Origin: Lolium rigidum | Taxonomy: Eukaryota; Streptophyta; Magnoliopsida; Poales; Poaceae | NCBI RefSeq assembly: GCF_022539505.1 | Contig: NC_061514.1 | Location: 222,913,837-222,977,836, forward strand | Direction of reading: 5' to 3' | DNA length: 64,000 nucleotides | In this document: one piece after another, positions 12,189 to 21,395 of the stretch | How the letters are laid out: each line of letters opens with the position of its first letter | Position numbering within the stretch: position 1 is the first letter of the stretch | Made by a program: the position numbers and the translations under genes | The notes under the pieces: model-generated | What the model saw: only the letters and a program-made list of their open reading frames with translations | Database searches by the model: none | What the model was told of the DNA's origin: nothing

Positions 12189-12848
12189 TCAGCAGTTTTG
12201 ATGATGCACTCGCAAGAAATAGTATTTGAAGCAAAAGAGAGCATCAAGAGGCAAATTCAAAACACATTTAAGTCTAACATGCTTCCTATGCATAGGAATC
12301 TTGTAAATAAACAAGTTCATGAAGAGCAAAGTAACAAGCATAGGAAGATAAAACAAGTGTAGCTTCAAAAATTTCAGCACATAGAGAGGTGTTTTAGTAA
12401 CATGAAAATTCCTACAACCATATTTTCCTCTCTCATAATAACTTTCAGTAGCAACATGAGCAAACTCAACAATATAACTATCACATAAAGCATTCTTATC
12501 ATGAGTCTCATGCATAAAATTATTACTCTCCACATAGGCATAATCAATTTTATTAGTTGTAGTGGGAGCAAATTCAACAAAGTAGCTATCATTATTATTC
12601 TCATCATCAAATATAGGAGGCATATTGTAATCATAATCAAATTCACTCTCCATAGTAGGTGGCACCAAAAGACCACTATCATTATAATCATCATAAATAG
12701 GAGGCAAAGTATCATCAAAGAAAATTTTCTCCTCAATGCTTGGGGGACTAAAACGATCATGAAAACCAGCTTCCCCAAGCTTAGAACTTTCTATATTATT
12801 GTCAACAATGGTGTTCAAAGCGTTCATACTAATATTACTACCGAGCAT
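12189..12848 (-). CDS. Retrotransposon-borne ORF of unknown function (219 codons)
   Basis: The frame starts MLGSNISMNAL and is rich in Asp, Asn and Tyr in its first 100 residues (IYDDYNDSG, FDYDYNMPPIFDDENN). It then has ATESYYERGKYGCRNFH and a hydrophobic tail (LFYLPMLVTLLFMNLFIYKI) followed by basic PMHRKHVRLK. A related frame occurs in the family B element at 45233-46147, where the same C-terminal landmarks are kept. No gag zinc knuckle, protease, reverse transcriptase or integrase motif is present. It lies where the 3' interior of these elements is, after the primer site and before the conserved hairpin. The hydrophobic part could be one or two membrane segments. I do not know the function; conservation in two families is the reason to take it as a real or recently real gene. 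Confidence 0.5.
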   Translation of the reverse strand: MLGSNISMNALNTIVDNNIESSKLGEAGFHDRFSPPSIEEKIFFDDTLPPIYDDYNDSGLLVPPTMESEFDYDYNMPPIFDDENNNDSYFVEFAPTTTNKIDYAYVESNNFMHETHDKNALCDSYIVEFAHVATESYYERGKYGCRNFHVTKTPLYVLKFLKLHLFYLPMLVTLLFMNLFIYKIPMHRKHVRLKCVLNLPLDALFCFKYYFLRVHHQNC

Positions 12849-13076
12849 GCAAAGAAGATTTCATAGGTTTTTTAATTTTCGCATCAAACAATCCATGTTT
12901 TAAATCAGGAAATAGAATAAGAAGCTCACTCTTGTACATTATGCCAAACTAGTGTAAACAAGAAACAACAAGATGCAATTGCAGGATCTAAAGGAAATAG
13001 CTTTGAGCACACACACAACGGCGCCGGAAAAATACTTTACACTGGGACCGTAGTATGAGAGCCTTTTACCTTTCCT

Positions 13077-13094
13077 CCCCGGCAACGGCGCCGA
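13077..13094 (-). promoter_or_regulatory. Primer binding site (tRNA-Asp type), family A
   Basis: On the minus strand, 10 bases inside the 5' LTR, the sequence is TCGGCGCCGTTGCCGGGG. Apart from its second base this is complementary to the 3' end of plant tRNA-Asp. The exact site in family C (33799) has TGGCGCC. A second partial copy (CCGGCGCCGTTGT) lies 50-60 bases further in. Confidence 0.6.
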
Positions 13095-13104
13095 GAAAAG
13101 TGCT

Positions 13105-14814
13105 TGATGTCTACGGGAGCTTCTATTCTTGTAGACAGTGTTGGGCCTCCAAGAGCGAGAGGTTTGTAGAACAGCAGCAAGTTTCCCTTAAGTGGATACC
13201 CAAGGTTTATCGAACTCGGGGAGGAAGAGGTCAAAGATATCCCTCTCATGCAACCCTGCAACCACAAAGCAAGAAGTCTCTTGTGTCCCCAACACACCAA
13301 ATAGGTGCACTAGTTCGGCGAAGAGATAGTGAAATACAGGTGGTATAAATAAGTATGAGCGGTAGCAACGGTGCCGGAAAAGTGCTTGGCGTGTAGTTGA
13401 TGGTGGTGGTATTGCGAGCGAGTAGTAACGCGATAAAACGATGAAACAAGCAGTAGTAACTCAGCAGTATTTAGGAACAAGGCCTAGGGATTACACTTTC
13501 ACTAGTGGACACTCTCAACATTGATCACATAACAGAATAGATAAATGCATCCTCTACACTTTTGTTGGATGATGAACACATTGCGTAGGATTACACGAAC
13601 CCTCAATGCCGGAGTTAACAAGCTCCACAATAATGCTCATGTTTAAGTAACCTTTAGTGTAAGATAGATCAACGCTACTAAACCAAGTACTAGCATAGCA
13701 TGCACACTTGTCACCTTCATGCATATGTAGGAGGAATAGATCACATCAATATTATCATAGCAATAGTTAACTCCATAATCTACAAGAGATCATGATCATA
13801 GCATAAACCAAGTACTAACACGGTGCACGCATTGTCACCTTTGCACACATGCAGGAGGAATAAACTACTTTAATAACAAATCACTAGAGTAGCACATAGA
13901 TAAATTGTGATACAAACATGCTGCAATCATAAAGAGATATAAATAAGCACCTCACTATGCCATTCAATGAGTAAGTATTCTGTGAAATATGGCCTAAGAG
14001 ACCCACACGGTGCACACACTTGTCACCTTTACACACGTGAGACGAGGAGTCTCCGGAGATCACATAAGTAAAACCCACTTGACTAGCATAATGACATCTA
14101 GATTACAAGCATCATCATATGAATCTCAATCATGTAAGGCAGCTCATGAGATTATTGTATTGAACTACATAGGAGAGAGATGAACCACATAGCTACCGGT
14201 ACAGCCCGAGCCTCGATGGAGAACTACTCCCTCCTCATGGGAGCAGCAGCGGTGATGAAGATGGCGGTGGAGATGGCAGCGGTGTCGATGGAGAAGCCTT
14301 CCGGGGGCACTTCCCCGCTCCGGCAGGGTGCCGGAACAGAGATCCTGTCCCCCGGATCTTGGCTTCGCGATGGCGGCGGCTCCGGCGGGTTTTCGTGGGT
14401 TTCGTCAATTGGTATCGGGTTTTCTGATCCAGGGGCTTTATATAGGCGAAGAGGCGGCGCAGGAAGGTCGAAGGGCTGGCCAAACCCTAGGGGGGCGCGG
14501 GCCCCCCCTAGGCCGCGCCAGGGTATGGTGTGGTGGGCCTGTGCCCCCCTCTGGTCCCTCTCGTGTGTTCTGGATGCTTCCGGGGATTCTAAGATCTTTG
14601 GCGTTGATTTCGTCCGATTCGAGAATATTTCGTTACTAGGATTTCTGAAACCAAAAACAGCGAGAAAACGAGAAGCTGGCACTTCGGCATCTTGTTAATA
14701 GGTTAGTTCCGAGAAAATGCACGAATATGACATAAAGTGTGCATAAAACATGTAGATAACATCAATAATGTGGCATGGAACACAAGAAATTATCGATACG
14801 TTGGAGACGTATCA
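13105..14814 (-). repeat. 5' LTR of family A element
   Basis: 1710 bp, nearly the same as the copy at 7891-9603 apart from scattered substitutions and 1-2 base indels. It ends one base before the N run. Confidence 0.9.
14438..14444 (-). promoter_or_regulatory. LTR TATA box
   Basis: TATATAA on the minus strand within CGCCTATATAAAGCC, in the G+C-rich central part of the 5' LTR. It is the likely core promoter of the retrotransposon transcript. The same motif is kept in the two other family A LTRs. Confidence 0.6.
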
Positions 14815-14815
14815 T

Positions 14816-14915
14816 NNNNNNNNNNNNNNNNNNNNNNNNNNNNNNNNNNNNNNNNNNNNNNNNNNNNNNNNNNNNNNNNNNNNNNNNNNNNNNNNNNNNN
14901 NNNNNNNNNNNNNNN
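14816..14915. other. Assembly gap (100 N)
   Basis: One hundred N. It hides the right flank of the family A element, the left end of the CACTA element and probably the 5' half of the first family B element. The true length is unknown. Confidence 0.98.
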
Positions 14916-14916
14916 G

Positions 14917-16630
14917 TGATACGTCTCCGACGTATCGATAATTTCTTATGTTCCATGCCACATTATTGATGTTATCTACATGTTTTATGCACACTTTATG
15001 TCATATTCGTGTATTTTCCGGAACTAACCTATTAACAAGATGCCGAAGTGCCGGTTCTCGTTTTCTCGCTGTTTTTGGTTTCGAAATCCTAGTAACGAAA
15101 TATTCTCGGAATTGGACGAAACGAAGACCCAGTGTTCCTATTTTCACCGGAAGCATCCAGAACACCCGGGAAGGACCGGAGGGGGGCACCGGGCCCCCAG
15201 ACCATAGGCCGGCGCGGCCCAGGCCCCGGCCGCGCCGCCATATGGTGTGGCCACCCCTTCGACCCTCCTGCGCCGCCTCTTCGCCTATATAAAGCCTCCG
15301 TCGCGAAAACCCTGATGCGAAGAACCACGATACGGAAAACCTTCCAGAGCCGCCGCCATCGCGAAGCCAAGATCTGGGGGACAGGAGTCTCTGTTCCGGC
15401 ACCCTGCCGGAGCGGGGAAGTGCCCCCGGAAGGCTTCTCCATCGAGACCGCTGCCATCTCCACCGCCATCTTCATCGCCGCTCGTTGCTCCCATGAGGAG
15501 GGAGTAGTTCTCCATCGAGGCTCGGGGCTGTACCGGTAGCTATGTGGTTCATCTCTCTCCTATGTACTTCAATACAATAATCTCATGAGCTGCCTTACAT
15601 GATTGAGATTCATATGATGATGCTTGTAATCTAGATGTCATTATGCTAGTCAAGTGAGTTTTACTTATGTGATCTCCGGAGACTCCTTGTCCCACGTGTG
15701 TAAAGGTGACGAGTGTGTGCACCGTGTGGGTCTCTTAGGCTATATTTCACAGAATACTTATTCACTGTTGAATGGCATAGTGAGGTGCTTATTTATATCT
15801 CTTTATGATTGCAATGTGTTTGTATCACAATTTATCTATGTGCTACTCTAGCAATGTTATTAAAGTAGTTTTATTCCTCCCGCACGTGTGCAAAGGTGAC
15901 GATGTGTGCACCGTGTTAGTACTTGGTTTATGCTATGATCATGATCTCTTGTAGATTGCAAAGTTAACTATTGCTATGATAATATTGATGTGATCTATTC
16001 CTCCTACATATGCATGAAGGTGACAGTGTGCATGCTATGCTAGTACTTGGTTTAGTCTCTTGATCTATCTTACACTAAAGGTTACTAAAATATGAGCATT
16101 ATTGTGGAGCTTGTTAACTCCGGCATTGAGGGTTCGTGTAATCATACGCAATGTGTTCATCATCCAACAAAAGTGTAGAGTATGCATTTATCTATTCTCG
16201 TTATGTGATCAATGTTGAGAGTGTCCACTAGTGAAAGTCTAATCCCTAGGCCTTGTTCCTAGATATCGCTATCGCTGTTTGTTTCGTTTTCTTGCGTTAT
16301 CTACTGCGTTACTACTGCTGCGTTACTACTCGCTTGTTTACTCGTCCCGGGCAAAGCACTTTTCCGGTGCCGTTGCTACTACTTATTCATACCACCTGTA
16401 TTTCACTATCTCTTCGCCGAACTAGTGCACCTATTAGGTGTGTTGGGGACACAAGAGACTTCTTGCTTTGTGGTTGCAGGGTTGCATGAGAGGGATATCT
16501 TTGACCTCTTCCTCCCTGAGTTCGATAAACCTTGGGTGATCCACTTAAGGAAAACTTGCTGCTGTTCTACAAACCTCTGCTCTTGGAGGCCCAACACTGT
16601 CTACAAGAATAGAAGCTCCCGTAGACATCA
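14917..16630 (+). mobile_element. Solo LTR of family A, inserted in a CACTA element
   Basis: 1714 bp starting TGATACGTCTCCGACG and ending GTAGACATCA, in the opposite orientation to the neighbouring complete element. It is not followed by a primer site. The base before it is G, not the C of the usual GGGGATGC end of the interior, so it is not a 3' LTR. The five bases after it are GTGCG, part of the CACTA subterminal repeat GTGCGCCACAG; the visible G before it fits a GTGCG duplication. It is more diverged from the other two copies than they are from each other, so it is older or of another subfamily. Confidence 0.78.
15286..15292 (+). promoter_or_regulatory. TATA box in the solo LTR
   Basis: TATATAA within CGCCTATATAAAGCC. 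It could still drive transcription rightward toward the CACTA element, antisense to the transposase gene. That use is inference only. Confidence 0.5.
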
Positions 16631-16693
16631 GTGCGCCACAGAATTTAGACACTTAGCAAAACAAAACGGTTTACTGCTGTGTCTTGACAGATA

Positions 16694-16765
16694 CATAGCA
16701 CTAGTCTAGTGGTTAAGGCCAATGTTAGGCAGTTAGTAGTCAGGTTCGAACCCTGGCTGCCACAC
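16694..16765 (+). other. tRNA-like sequence with pol III A and B boxes
   Basis: TAGTCTAGTGGTTAAGG (16702-16718) looks like a tRNA D-arm with an A box, and CAGGTTCGAACCCTG (16741-16755) makes a perfect T-arm with a B box. The spacing (about 40 bases) is tRNA-like. The 5' acceptor half does not pair with the 3' GCTGCCA, so this is not a functional tRNA gene. It may be a tRNA-derived SINE head or a pol III-like piece in the 3' flank of the transposase gene. Confidence 0.5.
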
Positions 16766-16973
16766 AATTTTTATTCCTTTTTTCATATTTTAGTTACATT
16801 TCAATAAATAACACAACATTATTTAGTAATTAGTAGAGAGAATTATAAATTACTTGTCTCATACAAACATGTTCTTGTTTCTCTCACACACACATGCATG
16901 TACTTGTCTAACACACACACTCACACACATGTGATAGACCAAAAAAAGATCTTCTTCGTCCCGGCAACGAGCT

Positions 16974-19900
16974 CTAGCGTCTCTTCGCAATCTTCTTGCC
17001 CTTTCGGTTGTTGGCGGTTGAATACTTTATGCCGGCCACCTTGAGATTTCTTCGCGTGAACGGACAACCTTTAGAGGGTAGGGAGGTCTTCCTTCTTACT
17101 TTACTAGTAGTAGGCATGTCGAAGTTCCTGTCGAATTCCTCCTCCATCTTCGGGTCACCGTTCTTGTCAGAGTCTTCCTCGTTGGCGTCTCCTTGCATTC
17201 CTATGATGCTCCTCTTGCCCCTCCTCACGATAACACGGCTAGGCCTCGACGGATCGGTGATGAAGAAGCATTGGTCAACTTGGCTACCGAGTACCCATGG
17301 CTCATTTTTCGCAGATGCGTTTTTCGATTTTGCATCGGGTATAACCATGGTTGTGAAATATCGACCTTCTTTTTCGACCTTCTTGGCCCATCTCACACGA
17401 AACATTGGCACCGTCTCTCCACAGCAATTGAGCTCCCATATCTCCTCGATCCTTCCAAAAAATCTTTCCTTGACATTAGTCTCGTCATCGGCGTATGACA
17501 GCATAGTTACTCCCGAGTTTTGATTTTCACTATTTCTGTCCTTTTCCTCGGTGTAGAATCTGTAACCGTTGATGTCGTACCCCGATAGGTCCTTACGTTA
17601 TGCGCGGGTCCCCGTGATAAGGTGTATATGAGTTTTTCATCTTCGGTAGAAGGCGTATTTCTCTGTGCTTCAACCAGTTGAGTTTGCTTGAACCAACGCG
17701 TGAAGCTGGAGTTGTGCTTTTTGGTTACGTCTCCCATCTTCCTCGGCCGGCCCATATCGATGTAATTCTGCTCGACCATGCTTTTATGCTCTTGCACGAA
17801 AGGTTCGGTCAGTTTTAAGTGTTGTAGCGCGACCCGGTGAGCCCTGTCAAAGTCGTCGCGTCGATTTTCAATGCCGACATGGACTGAGCGGTAGCCCTCG
17901 CGGTGACCGACTCCGGCGAGCCTCCCGAGGTGCGTCCCGGGGGGTAGACCAACATGATCCTCGTCGTCCTCGGTGCTTAGATAATTCCGGCGAAGGAGAT
18001 GCACTCGTAGGTTAGAAACCCCTTGGCCATGCTTGCGTCTGGACGGGCCCTATTGCGAACGTATCCTTTCATGACACCGTTCTGCCTTTCGAAAGGCATC
18101 ATGTTGTGGAGGAACGTTGGGCCGAGCTGCTTGATGTCTTCAATGACATGGAGAAGGAGATGGACGCATATATCACAGAATGCAGGCGGGAAGTAAATCT
18201 CGAGCTCACATAGTATCACCACGATCTCATCCTGTAGCATCTTGAGCTGCCTCACGCCGATCGACTTCCTGGTGATAACGTCAAAAAAGTTGCATAGGCC
18301 AAACAGCGTATCACGGACGTGCTCGTCCATTATGCCTCGGATCGCAACGGGAAGTATCTGCGTCATTAGCACGTGGCAATCGTGAGACTTCATCCCGGTG
18401 AACCTCTTCTTCGCTACGTCCGGATATCTCGCTTATATTCCCCGAGTAACCGTGAGGAACTTTCACTCCTAGGAGGCACGTGAAAAACTGCTCGAGCTCC
18501 TCCGGACTCGTTGTGAAGCAGGCAGCGGGAAGCTGCACCGCGTTCTTCTTAGCCCTTTTATGGAGACGTTGATTCCCTTCCGTCTGATCATCATCATCAT
18601 CATCATCATCGCGTATCGGGGCTTGAAGATCTTTCCCGATGCCAAAATGTTTAAGATCGTATCTTGCTTTCGGTCCATCCTTGGACTTTTCCGAGTTGCA
18701 AAGAGTGCCAAGCGGACTCTCGGTAACGTTCTTCGTAATGTGCATGACATCGAGGCCGTGGGGCGTGTGGAGGACCTTCCAGTACTCCAAGTCGTGGAAA
18801 ACAGACCTCGCTTTCCATACACCGAGCAGCGGCTCGGCTTCGGTCGCTTCTTTCCCGGCGCCGGGCACTCCTTCCAATTTTTCGGAAGATCATCGATTTC
18901 TGCGCCGCTCCTCGGGCGTGGGGGTCCATCGGGCTCATCTTTACCATTGAACGGATCACCGCGTTTTCTCCACGGGTGATCCAAGCGAAGCCACCTTCGA
19001 GCACCCGGGTAGACGGTTTTCGAGGACCCGGGATCCCTTGGTAGTTGTAGATGCGGGGTATCGTCCATGCACTTCACACAGCCGTTGAATCCGTGGCCCA
19101 CCTGGGCAGATACATATGCGTAACCGGGATAGTCCGTGACCGTCGTGATCAACGCGGCTCTCATATCGAAATAAGTTCTAGTGTAGGCGTCCCACGTACG
19201 GGGTGGCGTCTTCCACAACGTGTCTAACTCCTCTTTCAGCAGCCCGAGATACAAATGCATGTCGACACCTGGTTGTTTCGGCCCCTGAATGAGAATACTC
19301 GGGTGTATGTACCTTTGCTTGGTGCACGGCCACGGGGGTAGGTTGTAAGGCCATACAAACACATGCCAGGTGCTATGCGTGCTACTCGGTTGCCGAACGG
19401 ATTGAGTCCATCGGTGCTCATACCCAGCCTGATGTTCCTTGCGTCGCCCCGAACCTAGGGAAGGCGATGTCCAATGCTTGCCACCGTACAGCGTCCGAAG
19501 GGTGTGTCGACATATAGCCCATCTCCGGATCTTCTTCGGGCTTCGCCTTTCCGCGTGCCATTGCATGAGCTTTGCTTCCTTAGGGTCCACGAAATACCGC
19601 TGCAGACGGGGAGTGATAGGAAAGTACCATACCACCTTTCGAGGTACCTTCTTGTTCCCAACCTTGTACCGTCCGTGGCCACACACCGGACATGTGGTTC
19701 TGTCCTTGTACTCGCACCTATAAATCACACAATCATTAATGCAGGCGTGGTATTTTTCGTGCGGTAGGTCAAGGGGACACACGACTTTCTTGGCCTCCTC
19801 GGTACTACTTGGCAATGTGTTCCCCTCCGGGAGACGATCGTGCCAGAATTTTAAGTTCTTGCTGAAGCTGGAATCGGTCCACTTGTTCCGCGTCTTCATC

Positions 19901-20454
19901 TGCAGGTAATCAAGCGTTACATGCAAGCGCGTATCCTGCGGACGACACCCAGGAAGATCGGAGTCATCCCGTCTTTCTCCATTTGCGACAGCTTGGCTCT
20001 CTCTCTAGCTGCAACTCTATCGTTGCTCGTCTCCTGGAGGAGAAGATCTTGAACATGAGAGTCCCGCAAGGCCGAAATTAGCGGGGTCGCGCCGGAATCT
20101 TCTTCTTCATCATGATGATGTTCTCCGCCGGCATCTTCTTCTTCATGATGATCTTCTCCGCCGACTTCTTCTTCATGATGATAGTCCACGTCGGCATGAT
20201 GATAGTCTTCTTCATGATGATAGTCATCTCGCTCGACATGGTCTTCATGCGCACCATTTGATGGGGCCGGCCGCGCCTGGTTGTCTTGCATGAAACCGCG
20301 CCTCGGCAGGTGCTCCTCCAGCTTGTCCGGAATCGGGGTTGATCCAGCGCTCGAGTTTGCATGATCGACACGGACATCTTATCCGGCGCCTATTGTTCCG
20401 AATCATGTCCTCCTTCGCGTCTATCTTGTATCTAGAGATTCGAGCGGAACTCAT
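16974..20454 (-). pseudogene. TNP2-like (Transposase_21) CACTA transposase, frameshifted
   Basis: Read from 20454 on the minus strand. MSSARISRYKID...IRNNRRRIRCPCRSC matches the N-terminal transposase-associated domain. A His/Asp/Glu-rich linker (about 20250-20090) follows. Then come PGCRPQDTRL..TLDYLQMK, EAKKVVCPLDLPHEKYHACINDC and CPVCGHGRYK. PRKVVWYFPITPRLQRYF, MSTDGLNPFGN, STHSTWHVFVWPYNLPPW and ILIQGPKQPGVDMHLYL are typical of the TNP2 core. PHGLDVMHITKNV precedes the DUF4218-type KSHDCHVLMTQILPVAIRGI (18393 onward), and a DUF4216-type FFGRIEEIWEL (about 17465) ends the gene at 16974. These domains lie in at least five frame segments (breaks near 20310, 19920, about 19480-19400 and 18880, and further down), so no single protein is made. 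An intact copy would be a nuclear DDE transposase acting on CACTA ends. A repeated ATC run (about 18588-18612) encodes poly-Asp. Confidence 0.85.
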
Positions 20455-21040
20455 CGAGAGGACCATGCTTGCCTGCAAATGGTATACATAGAACAGGAAA
20501 TTAGAACCGCACCAAATGCACACACATGCATGGGCCGTACCTCTCCTCAAGGTATTACATGGAGCGGAAAAATTCGGCATGACCTCTCCTCAAAGTAGGA
20601 CATATGGGTAGTGCAAAACTTGCCGAAACGGAAATGAATCAACATTTTGGCAAACATCCATGCACCACACCGGCACACACACAAGCGCTTCACCCGCAAC
20701 AAGCATCCATACACACGACGGCCACACAAGATCTACAAGCATATGCATGTCTCCTCCAAGCATATGTATGTCTCCTCCAACTACTCACCTTCTAGATTCG
20801 ATACCGAGACGAGACCGCGATCGATGAGTTCGAGAGGAGGAGAGAGTATGGAGAGCCTTCTCCTCAACTCCAATTAAGTATCAACCAAAGTAAGTGCAAT
20901 AAATACCCAAGCAAGTGAAAAGTAGAGTCAAAATGGTATGAGAGAGAAGGGGGGACGAGCTAGATGGAGGAAGAAGAATGGCTTGTGTAGTGTGGTAGGT
21001 GGGAGGTTGGCTCACTTTTGTATATCTGGTTCGCTAATTC

Positions 21041-21361
21041 TGTGGCGCACCGACCTAAGTGCGCCACAGAATACCTTATTTCTGTGGTGCACCTAATACA
21101 ATGCGCCACAGAATACCTTATTTTTGTGGCGCACTGTTGTCGTGCGCCACAGAAGAAGTAATTTCTGTGGCGCACCGCGGTTTGTGCGCCATAGAAATAG
21201 TAAAACCAATGATTGGGGGTGACAGGTTGTGGGGCCCACCAAGTTTTTGTGGCGCACGGTTCAGTAGTGCGCCACAAAATTAAGCTATTTCTGTGGCGCA
21301 CCGTGCCTTGTGCGCCACAAAATAAGTTTCTGTGGCGCATTCAAAACGGTGCGCCACAGAA
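21041..21361. repeat. Seven tandem subterminal hairpins of the CACTA element
   Basis: Seven inverted-repeat units of about 32 bases, each TCTGTGGCGCAC ... GTGCGCCACAGA with a 6-9 base loop. They start near 21041, 21082, 21123, 21165, 21247, 21291 and 21329. The first four are about 41 bases apart. Such arrays are the expected binding sites for a CACTA-encoded protein (by analogy with TnpA of En/Spm). Confidence 0.85.
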
Positions 21362-21395
21362 CTAAGCTTCGCCTATAAGGGTTTTCCTACTAGTG

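Larger units (their letters stand above)
7891..14814 (-). mobile_element. Complete non-autonomous LTR retrotransposon, family A
   Basis: Two near-identical direct LTRs (7891-9603 and 13105-14814) start TGATGTCTACGGG and end GACGTATCA as read on the plus strand, so the element points left. Next to the right-hand (5') LTR lies a tRNA-Asp-like primer site. Next to the left-hand (3') LTR is the minus-strand purine-rich AAGCTTGGGGATGC. The 3.5-kb interior has no gag-pol; its only longer frame is at 12189-12848. The five bases before the left LTR are TGTAT; the single base visible after the right LTR before the gap is T, which fits a 5-bp target duplication. High LTR similarity indicates a recent insertion. 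The missing polyprotein must be supplied by another element. Confidence 0.88.
16631..21395 (-). mobile_element. CACTA transposon with decayed TNP2 transposase
   Basis: The right end is complete: the sequence closes GGTTTTCCTACTAGTG at 21395, giving CACTAGTAGGAAAA as the minus-strand 5' terminus. Seven subterminal hairpins follow inward. The left end lies in the gap and beyond the nested solo LTR; only GTGCGCCACAGAA at 16631 remains of the left subterminal array. The target was the internal domain of a family B retrotransposon, just inside its GGGGATGCC hairpin. The three bases after the end are GGA; the matching left copy is not visible. The interior codes for one transposase-like gene on the minus strand. 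Confidence 0.88.

Noticed and set aside
14737..14994. Frames running through the N gap
   Set aside because: They consist mostly of unknown residues and are artefacts of translating N.
16694..16765. A functional tRNA gene
   Set aside because: The T-arm is good, but the acceptor stem does not pair and the anticodon arm is not clear. It is kept only as a tRNA-like sequence.
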